Assembly (NCBI GenBank): GCA_018894105.1
Contig: CM032128.1
Location: 30,465,299-30,529,298, forward strand
DNA: 64,000 bases
Direction of reading: 5' to 3'
Source: Jacaranda mimosifolia
Lineage: Eukaryota > Streptophyta > Magnoliopsida > Lamiales > Bignoniaceae
Below the pieces are notes generated by a model. The model was given only the letters and a program-made list of their open reading frames with translations, ran no database searches and was not told where the DNA came from. The position numbers and the translations under genes are program-made. Shown one piece after another: positions 12,013 to 29,417 of the stretch (positions are counted from its first letter, which is position 1; each line of letters opens with the position of its first letter).

Positions 12013-12070
12013 CCTCTCTTCCCCTATATATGTAAAGCACTCCTCTCTTCCCCTATATATGTAAAGCTCC
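12013..12070 (+). promoter_or_regulatory. Tandemly duplicated TATA-box promoter of the MCTP gene
   Basis: A 29-bp unit containing CTCTCTTCCCCTATATATGT is present twice in direct tandem, placing TATATAT at 12025 and again at 12054. Downstream, a CT-rich leader runs to the ATG at 12509, typical of plant 5' untranslated regions. Either TATA box could direct initiation about 30 bp downstream, giving a leader of roughly 420-455 nt. Assignment to the MCTP gene rests on position and orientation. Confidence 0.65.
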
Positions 12071-12462
12071 AAACTGGGATTCTGTGCCCAGCACCCCAAT
12101 GCCCCTACAGATTGCATACACAAATTGACAAAATCTTTAGCATCAGAATTAATGGCGATTGGGCATCACCGCCACCCAGTATAAGGTAACTGAGCTGTGA
12201 GCCTCATTTTGCTTTACTGGTTTGAACACAAAATCCAACCGCCATTCTCTGTTTTTCTCTCTGTCACTCTTCTCTCTTCTCTCTGCGCTGTTACAGAGCT
12301 CATTCCATTTTTCTCTCTTCTTCAGAAAAAATTAAAAATCTCTTCTTTTTCTTCTTCAAGAGTCCTTTTCCTCCGTGTGAGTTGGTGAAAGAACTTCTGT
12401 TTTTCTTCTTCAAGAACCATTTTTTCCTGTGTGTTTCTCTCTGTGTTTGTGTGGAAGATATA

Positions 12463-12485
12463 CATATATATATATATATATATAG
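12463..12485. repeat. (TA)n microsatellite in the MCTP 5' leader
   Basis: An uninterrupted TA run ends about 24 bp upstream of the ATG at 12509 and is expected to be transcribed as part of the leader. Confidence 0.9.
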
Positions 12486-12508
12486 GTGGAAACTGGAAAG
12501 AAATAGCC

Positions 12509-15500
12509 ATGCATAACAACGGCAAAGAAAAGCTGGTGGTGGAGGTGGTGGCGGCGCACAACCTCATGCCGAAAGACGGCGAGGGCTCTTCTTCGCCGTT
12601 TGTGGAGGTTGAGTTTGAGAACCAAAGGCAAAGAACCCAAGTCAAGTACCGGGACCTCAACCCCGTTTGGAACGAAAAGCTCGTTTTTCATGTGAACGAC
12701 GTCGCGGACCTGCCTTACCGCACCTTAGAAGTGAATGTTTTCAACGAGAGGAGGTCGAATAACAGCAGGAATTTCTTGGGAAAGGTCAGGGTTTCTGGCT
12801 CAAGCATCGCGAGAGAAGGAGAAGAAGTGCCTCAGCTTTATACGCTGGACAAAAGGAGTCTCTTTTCGCATGTGAGAGGTGAGTTGAGTTTAAAGCTTTA
12901 TTTGTCCACAAAAGAAGAGGTTAAACAGGTTATTAATGGTGGTGGGAGTGGAAGTGGAGGAGTGGTGGTCTCCGGCGGCGGCGGCGGCGGCGGCGGCGTG
13001 GTTTCCAAGAAGAACAAGAAAATGCAGCAGCAAAGTGGAAACTTGGTGGTGTCGAAGCAAATGGGACTTGGGATGGGGCAAGCAAATAACAAAATGGGGC
13101 TGGGATTGCAGAACCAGGCTCATTTGAAGCCTGTGGAGCCCGGTCCAGGTGATATCAAGCCTGTTGTTATCACTGCTGCTCCAGGGCCGGTTATCCCGGC
13201 TACCGCACCCGGCGGCGCTGTGGGTGTTCATGGTGGTGTGGGTGGTGGCCATGTTCGTGGTGGGGTGTCAAATGACTATGCTTTGAAGGAAACAAGTCCT
13301 CACCTCGGTGGGGTGAACAAGGATAAAACAAGCTCCACTTATGATCTTGTGGAGCAAATGCAGTATTTGTATGTGAGGGTTGTTAAGGCTAGGGAGATTT
13401 CAGTCTTTGGTGGTGGTGAGGTGGTTGCAGAGGTGAAGCTTGGGAATTACAAAGGGATTACAAAGAGGGTTTCTTTGGGGAATGCTGAATGGGATCAAGT
13501 TTTTGCCTTTTCCAAAGATTGCATACAGTCATCTGTGGTGGAGATCTTTGTGAAGGAGAGTAATAAAGATGAGTTCTTGGGGCGTGTTTGGTTTGATTTG
13601 AATGAGGTGCCGAAAAGGGTTCCACCAGATAGTCAGTTGGCTCCCCAATGGTATAGAATGGAGGACAAGAAAGGTGACAGGGCTAAATGTGGTGAGGTGA
13701 TGGTTTCAATATGGTTTGGGACTCAGGCTGATGAGGCTTTTGCCGAGGCGTGGCATTCTAAGGCAGCAAATGTGCATTTGGATGGTTTGTGTTCAATTAA
13801 GTCCAAGGTTTATTTGTCTCCCAAGCTTTGGTATTTGAGGGTTGGTGTCATTGAAGCACAAGATGTAGTCTTGGGAGACAGAGGAGCTTCTATGAACATG
13901 GTGAGGTATCCTGAGCTTTTTGCTAAAGTTCAAGTGGGCAACCAGGTTTTGAGGACTAGAATTGCTTCGCCTACAGCAAATAGGAGCCTCTCAAATCCTT
14001 TTTGGAATGAAGACTTGATGTTTGTGGTTGCTGAGCCTTTTGAGGACTATTTGTTGATCTCTATTGAGGATCGTTTGGCTCCAAACAGAGATGAGGTTGT
14101 TGGGAGGGTGATTTTGCCAATTGGAAACATAGAAAGGCGTTTCGATGACAGATTGGTGGCTTCTAGATGGTTCAATCTTGATACTCACTTCAGCGTCCAG
14201 AATGAATCAAAGGCTGTGGTAAGATTTGCCTCTCGGATTCACCTTCGTGCCTCGCTTGAGGGGGGTTACCATGTGCTTGATGAGGCTACAATGTATAGCA
14301 GTGATGCTAGGCCCACTGCAAAGCAGCTATGGAAGCCCCATATTGGTGTTCTTGAAGTTGGTATATTAGGGGCCGCCAATCTTATGCCTATGAAGATCAA
14401 AGAAGGCAAAGGAGGCTCAACTGATTCCTATTGTGTTGCTAAGTATGGGCAGAAGTGGGTTCGGACCCGGACCGTGGTTGACAGCTTGGCACCCAAGTGG
14501 AATGAGCAATACACTTGGGAAGTCTTTGATCCTTGCACAGTCATCTCAATTGGTTTATTTGACAACTCCCGGGTTGACAAGAATATGGTGGCCGCAGGTG
14601 CTAATCGAGACACCCGAATCGGGAAGGTTAGAATCCGGCTGTCGACTCTCGAAACTGATAGAGTGTACACTCATGCTTACCCATTGCTAATGTTGCATCC
14701 ATCTGGTGTTAAGAAAATGGGAGAACTTCATCTAGCCGTTCGATTCTCATGTGCTAACATGTTTAATGTGCTTCATATGTACACCACGCCTTTGCTGCCA
14801 AAGATGCATTATGTGCAGCCATTGTCTGTGAGTCAGTTGGATAGTCTGAGGTACCAGGCCATGAATGTGGTGGCCTCAAGGCTCAGCCGGTCTGAGCCTC
14901 CACTGGGACGGGAAGTAGTCGAGCACATGCTGGATCATGACTCACACATGTGGAGCATGAGAAAGAGCAAAGCAAATTTCCTTAGGCTCACTAATGTTTT
15001 GGCTTGGTTTGTTGCCATGAGCAGGTTGCTGGAGGCCTTAAGAACCTGGCACAAACCTGTCTATTCAACACTGTTTCTAACGGCCTTCACGATACTCACG
15101 TTGGTCCCCGAGCTCATAATCCCTTGCATATTGCTCACAATGGCTGCAATGGGGCTGTGGAGGTACCGGTCCCGGCCACGCCACCCGCCCCACATGGACA
15201 CCCGGCTCTCCTACGCTGAGAGTGTCCATCCAGATGAATTGGATGAGGAGTTTGACTCATTCCCAACAAGTCGAAGCGCGGAAATTGTTCGGATGAGGTA
15301 TGATCGGCTACGGAGCGTGGCCGGGAGGATCCAGACAGTGGTCGGGGATATGGCGACTCAAGGGGAGAGGTTTCAAGCATTGCTCAGCTGGCGCGATCCG
15401 AGGGCTACATTCTTGTTTGTGATTGTTTGTTTGTTGGCTGCTTTTGGGTTCTATTTGGTGCCAATAAGATGGGTGGTGGCTCTAGGGGGTTTGTATTATC

Positions 15501-15589
15501 TGAGGCCACCAAAGTTCAGGAATAGGCTGCCATTAAGTGCTGTTAGCTTCTTCAAGAGGCTGCCCACAAATGCTGATAGCATGTTGTAA
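12509..15589 (+). CDS. Multiple C2 and transmembrane domain protein (MCTP/QUIRKY-like)
   Basis: A single exon encodes 1026 aa. The start ATG at 12509 (MHNNGKEKLVVEVV) opens directly into the first C2 domain; the frame is open further upstream but only from a non-ATG codon across the TA repeat. Order: C2A about 6-115; a Gly/Pro-rich linker with a run of eight glycines about 130-280; C2B about 283-400 (YLYVRVVKAREISVFG); C2C about 440-575 (WYLRVGVIEAQDVVLG); C2D about 611-750 (LEVGILGAANLMP); then the PRT_C region about 850-1026 with two hydrophobic stretches near 850-885 and 965-1000. Four C2 domains and this length fit the QUIRKY-type branch rather than the shorter FTIP1 branch. Family members tether the endoplasmic reticulum to the plasma membrane at plasmodesmata and affect transport and organ shape; that role is inherited from the family. 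The C-terminus ends NADSML. No break is visible. Confidence 0.95.
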   Translation: MHNNGKEKLVVEVVAAHNLMPKDGEGSSSPFVEVEFENQRQRTQVKYRDLNPVWNEKLVFHVNDVADLPYRTLEVNVFNERRSNNSRNFLGKVRVSGSSIAREGEEVPQLYTLDKRSLFSHVRGELSLKLYLSTKEEVKQVINGGGSGSGGVVVSGGGGGGGGVVSKKNKKMQQQSGNLVVSKQMGLGMGQANNKMGLGLQNQAHLKPVEPGPGDIKPVVITAAPGPVIPATAPGGAVGVHGGVGGGHVRGGVSNDYALKETSPHLGGVNKDKTSSTYDLVEQMQYLYVRVVKAREISVFGGGEVVAEVKLGNYKGITKRVSLGNAEWDQVFAFSKDCIQSSVVEIFVKESNKDEFLGRVWFDLNEVPKRVPPDSQLAPQWYRMEDKKGDRAKCGEVMVSIWFGTQADEAFAEAWHSKAANVHLDGLCSIKSKVYLSPKLWYLRVGVIEAQDVVLGDRGASMNMVRYPELFAKVQVGNQVLRTRIASPTANRSLSNPFWNEDLMFVVAEPFEDYLLISIEDRLAPNRDEVVGRVILPIGNIERRFDDRLVASRWFNLDTHFSVQNESKAVVRFASRIHLRASLEGGYHVLDEATMYSSDARPTAKQLWKPHIGVLEVGILGAANLMPMKIKEGKGGSTDSYCVAKYGQKWVRTRTVVDSLAPKWNEQYTWEVFDPCTVISIGLFDNSRVDKNMVAAGANRDTRIGKVRIRLSTLETDRVYTHAYPLLMLHPSGVKKMGELHLAVRFSCANMFNVLHMYTTPLLPKMHYVQPLSVSQLDSLRYQAMNVVASRLSRSEPPLGREVVEHMLDHDSHMWSMRKSKANFLRLTNVLAWFVAMSRLLEALRTWHKPVYSTLFLTAFTILTLVPELIIPCILLTMAAMGLWRYRSRPRHPPHMDTRLSYAESVHPDELDEEFDSFPTSRSAEIVRMRYDRLRSVAGRIQTVVGDMATQGERFQALLSWRDPRATFLFVIVCLLAAFGFYLVPIRWVVALGGLYYLRPPKFRNRLPLSAVSFFKRLPTNADSML

Positions 15590-16842
15590 TATGCAGAGGT
15601 CAAATAGGGATTAAGAATTTGCACAGTAGGAAAGCAGCAGTTTTAGTTTAATTGGCTTCTAGACTTGGGAAAAAAAAGAAGAATTTGTGGTAGTGGGGAG
15701 TCCTTTGTTGTAGTTAATGTTAATCTAAGGTTGTCTTCCTAGGAGGAATCATCTTGTTTGTAATTTGAGTAATGGTACTTTTGCATTTGATGGGTTCTGC
15801 CGATGAATTGATTGGGTGTCGTATGTAGTACTTGTCAAATGTCAACCCATTGAATATGCAGTTATATATTTATTATGGGACTCTTTCTGCATAAACTTAG
15901 TTATCCTTCTGCCTTTCTGCAGTTGATTGCTGTTTTGGGGCCTGTCACATTTATTGATTGCTCAATGTTTCTTGTAGAGGACTGAAAATGTTGTAGGAAA
16001 AGTTGCTGCTGTTGGTTTTCTCTTGTGAACTTCTGAGGGATGCTCGTGCCCATAAAAATTCTTGGAAATGATTTTTAAAATGAATATTTTGTCGATTTGA
16101 TAAAAATAATTTGAATTACTTAAATGGGAAAAAGAAATTTTTCCTCTTCTATCCAGTCTGGAGTCAATGATCTGCGCCGGATGTACACGTAATAACTTTT
16201 TGGACTTTAACTAAAGATAAAAAGAAATAATTTAGCTGACAATTTCTTAATTTTTGTTTTAACATAAAGGTTTCTTCACTCAATGAAATGAGATTTATTT
16301 AGTGCTTTTTTTTTTTTTTTTTTTTTGATAATTCAATGAAATGAGATGTTGAATGGTAGGGAAAATGAAGGATGAAGTAAAGGATTAGAATAATTTTGCA
16401 TTTTTAAAAATAATATTTACTTTATGGGATGAAAAGATAAATAAAAGTGGATATTCCTTTACTAAAAGGAGTGGTAACAGAAATAAATCTTTCATTTTTA
16501 CTAGCTTGATTTACCGTAGTAAGTTCGTGGTGGGAGAATTTTTAGGAGATGAAATAATAGTGAACAAATATCTTCCTTCTCCACATGCCATGGACAAGCT
16601 TTGAGGGACAAATACGTAATTGGCCATCGCTAAATTTAAGTCTCATTTCAGTAGTCCATAAAAGTGGAATTCCTACTTCCCTTGCGAAGGATTGGACTCC
16701 TCATCTCACCTTAATTACAAACGGGTTAACTATAACTTACCAGGCTCGTATTAGTAAAAAGTATGCATCAAACGTAAACGAATACGGGCCTTCATCCACT
16801 CTAAATTCACAAAGTCAACGCAGCCTAAGTGCCCTCTCTCAC
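15590..16842. other. 3' flank of the MCTP gene and intergenic DNA
   Basis: The first 300-450 bp are T/G-rich and probably include the 3' untranslated region of the MCTP gene. A poly-T tract of about 22 bp lies at 16306-16327. The stretch 16330-16460 resembles the interior of the MITE at 970-1611, so a degraded relative may be present. No coding region is supported. Confidence 0.5.
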
Positions 16843-17121
16843 GGCCCCTTTTGGTTTTATTTTCATTTTCATCATTTTCAAAATATTGAAAAATAATTAG
16901 TAAAAATAAATTGAAAATAAATTTGCATTTGAATAAATTATTAAAAACATAATGATTATGTTGATTTTAATAGATTGTAGGTGAAGAAGATATATAAATT
17001 ATTGAGAAATGTATTTTGAAAATGAAAATAATATTGGGTGAAAATATTTAAAAAACAATGTTTTACTTTTAAAATAGTAGAAAATGTGAAAATGAGTTTT
17101 AAAAATGAAACCAAACAGGCA
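16843..17121 (+). mobile_element. MITE family A, copy A3
   Basis: It runs from GGCCCCTTTTGGTTTTATTT to AAAATGAAACCAAACAGGCA, with the same forward interior as A1 ('aataattagtaaaaataaat'). About 279 bp, non-coding. It lies between the MCTP gene and the 3' end of the sugar kinase gene. Confidence 0.78.
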
Positions 17122-17501
17122 CTTTTGACTCTTTCTTTGAAAATAAAGGGATAAGGAAACAGGGCAAATTTGAATCATGTAAGAACAAATTCCATAAAAA
17201 ACACTCCTATTTTTAGAAGATGCTGCTGCTGCATGTATGATATTAAGAGTGAATTTGATTTAAACATCTGCCAAACCTGCTTATGACTACAAACACACAG
17301 TTTCCACTTAACAAACGAGAAACGGATCGAGAGTAACAATGATATCCATGTCATATAAGGCAACTGTTGCAAAAGGGTACATGAGAATATCATTCCAGAA
17401 AAACCCCGTCAATAACACTAAAAGAAGCATACCAAGTTGATGGCCGGATGCTCTTTTTTACGTCTACCACCACATAAGTCCTATGGCCGCCACTTGGGAT
17501 C

Positions 17502-20500
17502 TCAGACTAAAAAAGAAGTCAAGCGAGGATCTGTGCGTAGAGGAAGACCAGCTCTGGCTCCCAAAGCTCTGCAGCCAATAGCAGCCTGAAAATTAAGCAG
17601 AACTGCGGTTAAGAGCATTTCTTGCAGTCCACAAACTATGTATTGAACAGTGAAATTACTTGTGGTTTTAGGCAACATAAAAAGTTAAACTAACCACTTG
17701 AGAGGCAAAAGGCAACATCTTTTCGGGCGGCATGTTGGCACAAAGAGCTACAAAATTCAAAATAAAAGTAAGGAAAAGGATAGCACTGAAGGAGACAATA
17801 TCAGATTGTGAAGTAGAAATTGTTGATAATTGTTATCAAATCCCAAAAGGACATGTTGAATGCTGAAGGAGTGTGATGCAAACCCTCAGCATATAAGCCA
17901 GTCTTTTATCTGCCCATATCGGCAGAAATAGTCAACTCATTTGCCAAAGACAACAAAGCTCTCTTTTTTCTTCCTTTGGGGGTGGGGGACATGAGGTATG
18001 TCAGAAGCAGAAGCAGAAACAGAAGAAGTAATAGAAACTGGGATAATATCTAGAGCCTGTGGAAAAGGAAGACTATAATATACTAATTGTTTTACCAACC
18101 ATAAAGAACTGCTCCAATAAATGCATCACCAGCACCAGTTGTATCAACAATTTCTGAGGGTGGAATCTTTTCAGCTGTTCCTAAAAGCAGCCTGCTGTCC
18201 ACAGTCCCTATCCCCTTTGCAAACAATTTCACCTCACTCTAAAATATAAAACCATTGGACAAAATTTAGAGCAAGATATGAATCTTTACCAAACATTTCT
18301 AATTTTATTAGTGCAATGCGGTGGGATATTTAGCCGTATAGCAAGAACAGCAATTTTTATTATAGATAGATGAATGAGGCCATGTCATTTTTGTTCTTTA
18401 TACCTAATGACGCAGATACGTTCAACTAACATACTACATAAGCCACACGAATTTCCTATTTACCCCCTGGTTCCCATAACTTAGATACTTAAAATAACAA
18501 TACACAAACAAGAAATACAATTACAAAAGGGGCTATTCAATAATATATAAGGAAGCCTGAAGCCTTTGGTTTCTAGACTATTTCTGGAAGTTGAGAATAT
18601 AGAATATAACATTGTCATGTGGAAATATAGGAACGTAAAAGAAAACTATTTTATTTCTTCAACAGCTCAAATTTGTATACTATTTTAATATTGTAAATGT
18701 TTTAGTTTAGCAGTTAATCAACAGTCAACACGGGGCGCAACACACACACACACAAAATACTTGAATGAACAGATCGACCTTTTTCATAAGAGATATGTGG
18801 GACTAATGTTTCTGCAAGCTTATCTGTGCAAAAATAAAAGAACAAAAATAAAAAAGTTCACGTTGAGCTTGAAACTTAAGTCACTTTTTTTATTATATCT
18901 AATTGAACTATGGAAAAGGACCAACAAGCCCTAAAGCTTCGAACAATGCTGGGAAGTGCTAGTTAACCAAAAAACAAGATAACAATTCTTCATAAAGGTA
19001 AGTTACCGATGATACACATATTGGCGTGATCGTGTTACTGTTCATTTTATGCCTCAATGTGTCCAATAAATCATGGATGTCCATTTCTTCAGACTGAATG
19101 CTTTCTGCAACAATTTGAAATAAGACTCTAAATAAATGGGAGAGCTCCAATTTTCCCTTATGTATTTTTGACTATCTGACAAAAAATTAATAATTGAAAG
19201 CATAAAAATATATACTTACATACCACATGCAGCCCTCTCGAGCATCATGCAACCAGCTTCACCTAATGTGACTATTACAAATTTGATATTTGGCAACTTG
19301 AGAAGCATAGAACAAAGTGCGCTTGGGATGGATGGAGCACCTGTCCATGCCTGTGAGACAAAGAACAGAAAAAAGCTTATCTACATTCTGCCACATATTA
19401 GCCAATGTCAATCATTGGTTGTACTGGAAATCCTGAAGCGAATGACTGTAGAGCCAATGAATTAGTTATTGACTTCCTCCCAGCACTCAATATTTTCCAG
19501 TTAAAACTTGCTCAAAACAGATAACGATAATCCGACAGGAAAGCATGAGAGCAGCCACAAAATAATAAATATTAACTAAATTCATCTAAGTCAAAATCAA
19601 CCAGAGACTGATTTGGCCCTCATTGATCTTGTCACAAGAGTACTCAAAAAAGAGTTTGCACAAAAGATGTAAGCAGAGAGGATCATTCACTCTCGGCCTC
19701 TCTCTTCAGTTCCCATGTTTAATCTAATGGAAAGAATTCTGTCTTACTGAAGCAGGAATTATGTGCTTCACTACAGCAGTCACCATGTAACTGCAAGGCG
19801 GATCCATTGAATTGATAATATAAGCAGCAATTTAGTAAAGTAACAATTTGGAAATAGTCCATTGCAGCAGTAGATCGCACTTGTGGAAATTTTGCTGAGC
19901 ATATGACATAGCTAGACAAACTCAAAAGATCATCCAATCCTTTTCTCTTCCTTTCTGCATCAATTAAAATAGGGATACCTTTGCGAGTTGCCTGGATCAG
20001 AAAATCAATAGAATTGCTATTCAATCTCAAGAGAGAATGAATGTCAAATTTGTGACAATTAAGAGAAATTCAAAAGGAACAAGAACAAGTTGAATGATAA
20101 TCACCTCCTGAGCCACAACTAGAGCAGTTTTATGCAGTTCTCCATCAAAATGCACTAATCTTGCCCCTTCCAATGCTGCTAACAATTTCAATTCTGTAAG
20201 ATCACCAGGTATCATGGGAGGATATCCGGGAGTGGTAATACAAGTTCGAGTTTTCCTGAAACACCAAGGAGGATAATATTGATGTTTCAGGGCGTATTAG
20301 CTATTTTATTAACTTAAAATTTATTTCGTACTTCCACATATCTGTTCAATAAAAAGATAACAAAAATATAATGATAATTCAGTTGATGAAAAATATAATA
20401 GGAGCAGCTCAGTGCATGAGGGTTCTTCCACAACATGCTCCTATAGATGTTTGGGATCTTATGAAGACTTTCTACAACATTAAACATGTGACCAGAGTTC

Positions 20501-22176
20501 TAGGTTAAAATTATAACCATACAGAACTGCACTCAAATTTCATGGAAGATAATTTGGATATGCTTACAATTCGTCACAACAAACACAATCCAGAAAAAAG
20601 GAGTTTCTGATGTTATTAAACAAACTAAGGAATGAACTTCATTCTGATTCTATAATTGAAAAACAAAAAGGGGAGATCTTTTAAGTAAATACAGCCACGT
20701 AAGTCAGTTTTTTATGAGGCCAACAAAATATTAAAATAAGGAAATAATGCACACTCACGTCTGGTTATCAACAATGACATAGCTGAATGGTGAGTTGCCC
20801 CCTTTAGAAACCTAAATGCAAAAATAGTGCATCAAAGTTACAATGATATGAATGTGAAATAATGAATATGAACTCACAACTTAATCAACAAGGGTTTTAG
20901 GCAGAAAAAATTTGCATATTCCTGTTTTGTAAGTAGCATAAATCTTAGTATCAGAGAAAATTTCAAGTTTTGAAAGAGGGAGACATTTTCAGAAAGTGTC
21001 CTTGGACATGGGTAGAGGATCACTTTAACGCTGTTTAATAAATTTGCAAAAAAAAAAAAACCAAAAAAACCAAAAAAAACCAAAAAAAAAGGGTCAGAAG
21101 TAAGTGCTTGTGGAAAGATTATACCACATCAAGAACAAAATAATTAGGAGGAAGGCAAGTCAATTCTTTGGAATTATGATTCAGTGATGAATTTCTTTTG
21201 TTTAGTATAATCATGTTGCCTTACTTCACTTAGGCTCCATTTACTTTGTTCGGTGAGTAGAAATCGATTAACAGAAAAAGGGATAAGATGAGTGACGAGA
21301 TTAAATAATCAAACAAACATTATGCATATTTTATAAAATATTCAAATGACGTGTTAGTCAATTTTAGCCATCGCATGTGTAATTTGATGGGCTATAATAT
21401 CTGTACACATACATTTCACCAGTAAATTCCAAATGTGTTCAAGGACAGAAATTGCAAATTCCAAAATTAAAACAGCATGATAAGAAATATTACCACCACA
21501 AAAGATGAATCAACACCATCAGCCTCTAGTTCCTCCAGTATTGCTTTACCTTGAGAGTCATCAGCAACCTAAGCCAACAAATGCCACATTTCTGTCCAAT
21601 ATGTATATAATAAATCTCCCAAGACCATTAAAGATAAGCAACCGAAGAAAATCAACGGACCTTGGAAATGAGCCTTGGTTTCAAACCCAGACGAGCAGCA
21701 CAAGTCAACGCATTCCCCGCATTTCCACCACCTTGAACCTATCGCAAGAAAAGTTGATAACAATAATACCCAAACGAACGAGTTTGCATTAAAAGACAGT
21801 ATCGAGATTACATTCTTTTTGATCGACGATAATTTTCTAAAAAAGCATTTGCAAATTCCAATTGATTGAACGTGAATTAGTATAGCAATAGGCTCGCCAG
21901 AAGAATTTTTGACGTCAAAACGAGGAAAATAGTAATATTAGTAGTGAATTACTATCACCTTGGCGCTGGTGCTTCTGATCTTATCATCAGGCTTCGGAAA
22001 AGAAGCCACCGCCGCCAAAAAATCAACCGACACCAAACCGCAACCCAACTGCACAGATCAAGCACAAGTTACTTCATCACATACTGCGGATTATCATTTA
22101 TCGCTTACAGAGAACGAAGAAGCGCACTTACAACAACACGATTATCGGGGAGAGGAGGCAGCACGCCGGACGACAT
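17502..22176 (-). CDS. pfkB-family carbohydrate kinase, ketohexokinase-like
   Basis: Twelve exons, listed in transcript order: 22176-22132, 22048-21959, 21738-21661, 21568-21494, 20811-20759, 20255-20105, 19991-19881, 19350-19224, 19104-19007, 18238-18100, 17747-17695, 17585-17502. Joined they give 1104 nt, 367 aa, starting MSSGVLPPLPDNRVV and ending DPRLTSFLV-stop. All introns are GT-AG. The N-terminal substrate region contains VSVDFLAAVASFPKPDDK and VQGGGNAGNALTCAARLG. The C-terminal pfkB signature DTTGAGDAFIGA is present, with Asp314 the expected catalytic base and GAG the anion hole. It probably phosphorylates a sugar such as a ketohexose or related ribokinase substrate with ATP. The sequence most resembles the Arabidopsis pfkB kinase I recall as At4g28706; substrate is not provable here. 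No transit peptide is obvious, so a cytosolic location is likely. Confidence 0.9.
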
Positions 22177-23299
22177 TTTCAATCTGGAACAGCAGAAAGC
22201 ACGATGGATTAACCTAAAAGAAGACACTTAATCAAAAATATTTGGACATTAACACGAAATATGGCTTGGAAATCATTTAGTTGGAAGTTTATTAGAGGGA
22301 ATGATGTTATGGTGCCTGGGAAAATGCCTAGTTGGAGTAGCGCATGAATGCGTGTGTAATGTTATCGGCTTCGCCATTTTCGTTTTTTCGGATTTTTTGT
22401 GTAATGACATCTCAGCAGAGTTGGCGTCAGGATAAGACACAAACTTGCTGTACGAGGATATTTTCATTTTTCCGTTTTTGTCCTTTTTTTAAAAAAATTA
22501 TATTAAAAAATAATTCAATATTTTATTATCCACCTCGAACTTGCTCATTTTAAATTAACTCATTCTTTTGATGATTAATATTATTTAAAACAATAGAAAA
22601 ACATCAACAAATTCAATTTAATTACAATGAATTAAATTTATTTTGACCGATTATGATATTTAATATAATAATAAATTGATGAAACAATATCGAAAAGGTT
22701 AACAACTTCAATTTAACTACAATTAACAAGATCCTCTTCTATTGAATATAGCTTCAAATATAATTAATTAGGTGCTACAAGGGAAAGGTAGAAATTTGAT
22801 CCATCAACAATCAAAATTCTACATAGCAAACAAAATACCATTTAATGGGACAAAATTTGATATCATAAAGTTTTGGGGTAAGGAACTAAGGATTTAAAGG
22901 GAAAAAAAAAAATAGGACAGATGACTCGCCTGCATGATGCGGGTACAATCAAATATGAAAAATTATTCCAATTCAAGAGAGGATATTTAATGACTTCTTT
23001 TACAGATTTTTTTCAGCCCAATTAATAATGTGATATTTATAGGTGATGGGAAGAAAAATAATGTTATTCCTTATAATAAAATCTACTATAGGAGATGAGT
23101 CTTTCGTGCACCTTGTTATCCCCTTTATCGGCTGCATCAAATTGGGACATCAATTATGTTGAGTTGAAGCATAATGTCCTTCACAATCATTACAATCACA
23201 TTTATTAGAATGTTGTGAATCTTAGGTATTATATATTACTTAATTTTGGGCCAACTAACCGTCAAAGTTATCCTTCACAACTTCTAGGCCAAAATACAA
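22177..23299. other. Upstream region of the sugar kinase and intergenic DNA
   Basis: The first few hundred bases should hold the promoter and leader of the minus-strand sugar kinase gene, but no clear TATA box could be fixed. The rest is AT-rich without a supported gene. A 15-bp match to a plastid 16S phrase at about 22924-22938 is too short to call. Confidence 0.45.
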
Positions 23300-23697
23300 A
23301 CTTATGTGTTTGACTAAATTTATTTAAAATATTTTATAAATTTCTATATCTTATAAAATATTTTTTGAGCTTATAAGATGTTAAATTTTATTTTTAAAAT
23401 AAATTATTGAAATATTTGAATAAAATAAAATTTTAAAACTTATAAAATATTAATAATGACAATTTTATAATTAAAATGATTACAAAAAAAAAAACTTGTT
23501 AAAATCATAAAAATAAATTAGGATTTCGTTATTTTTTTTTAAAAAAAGATTTATAAGTTCATAATATCTTATTTTAGGATCTTATAAGCTCTTTTTTTTA
23601 AAAAAATTACTAAACACTTTTTATCAATTTATAATATGTTAAACATCTTATAATATATTTTAAGGAATTTATAAACTCACCCAAACACCCTCTTAGT
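23300..23697. mobile_element. MITE family B, copy 2
   Basis: The segment from 'gtttgactaaatttatttaa' to 'actcacccaaacaccctctt' is an inverted relative of 7660-7980. Its two ends are imperfect inverted repeats (GTGTTTGACTAA and the complement of CACCCAAACACC). The interior repeats 'cttataagatgtt'-like blocks in both orientations, so it can fold into a long hairpin. Non-coding; target duplication not resolved. Confidence 0.55.
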
Positions 23698-24011
23698 CGC
23701 ATTACATTGCCATCTTTGACCTTCACTATCACAACAACAGTTGAAGTCAAGAGAGCTCCAAGTTCAATCAACTATTGAACCATAGAAATTAATCCATTTG
23801 CATATACAACAGTTACACTCCAAAATACAGCTTTGTCCGTATGTTAATGAATTTTAAGATTAACCACAAAATTAGAAGCCATTGACCCTCTCCACCCTTC
23901 CCCTCTCTCCACAAGGAAATCACTCCACTTTCAAACACCTAAAACTACAACGAAAAAACACTTATCACAATACCAATGGTCATTTCACACTGTACAATTT
24001 TAAAACACACC

Positions 24012-29417
<5,406 letters not shown>

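Noticed and set aside
12431..12508. An N-terminal extension of the MCTP protein
   Set aside because: The frame is open but has no ATG before 12509 and translates the TA microsatellite; the family start aligns with MHNNGKEK.
12936..13127. Poly-alanine and poly-proline frames across the GGC repeat
   Set aside because: These are out-of-frame readings of the MCTP poly-glycine linker.
22920..22945. A second plastid 16S fragment ('gactcgcctgcatga')
   Set aside because: Only about 15 consecutive bases match and similarity stops on both sides; too short to call an insertion.
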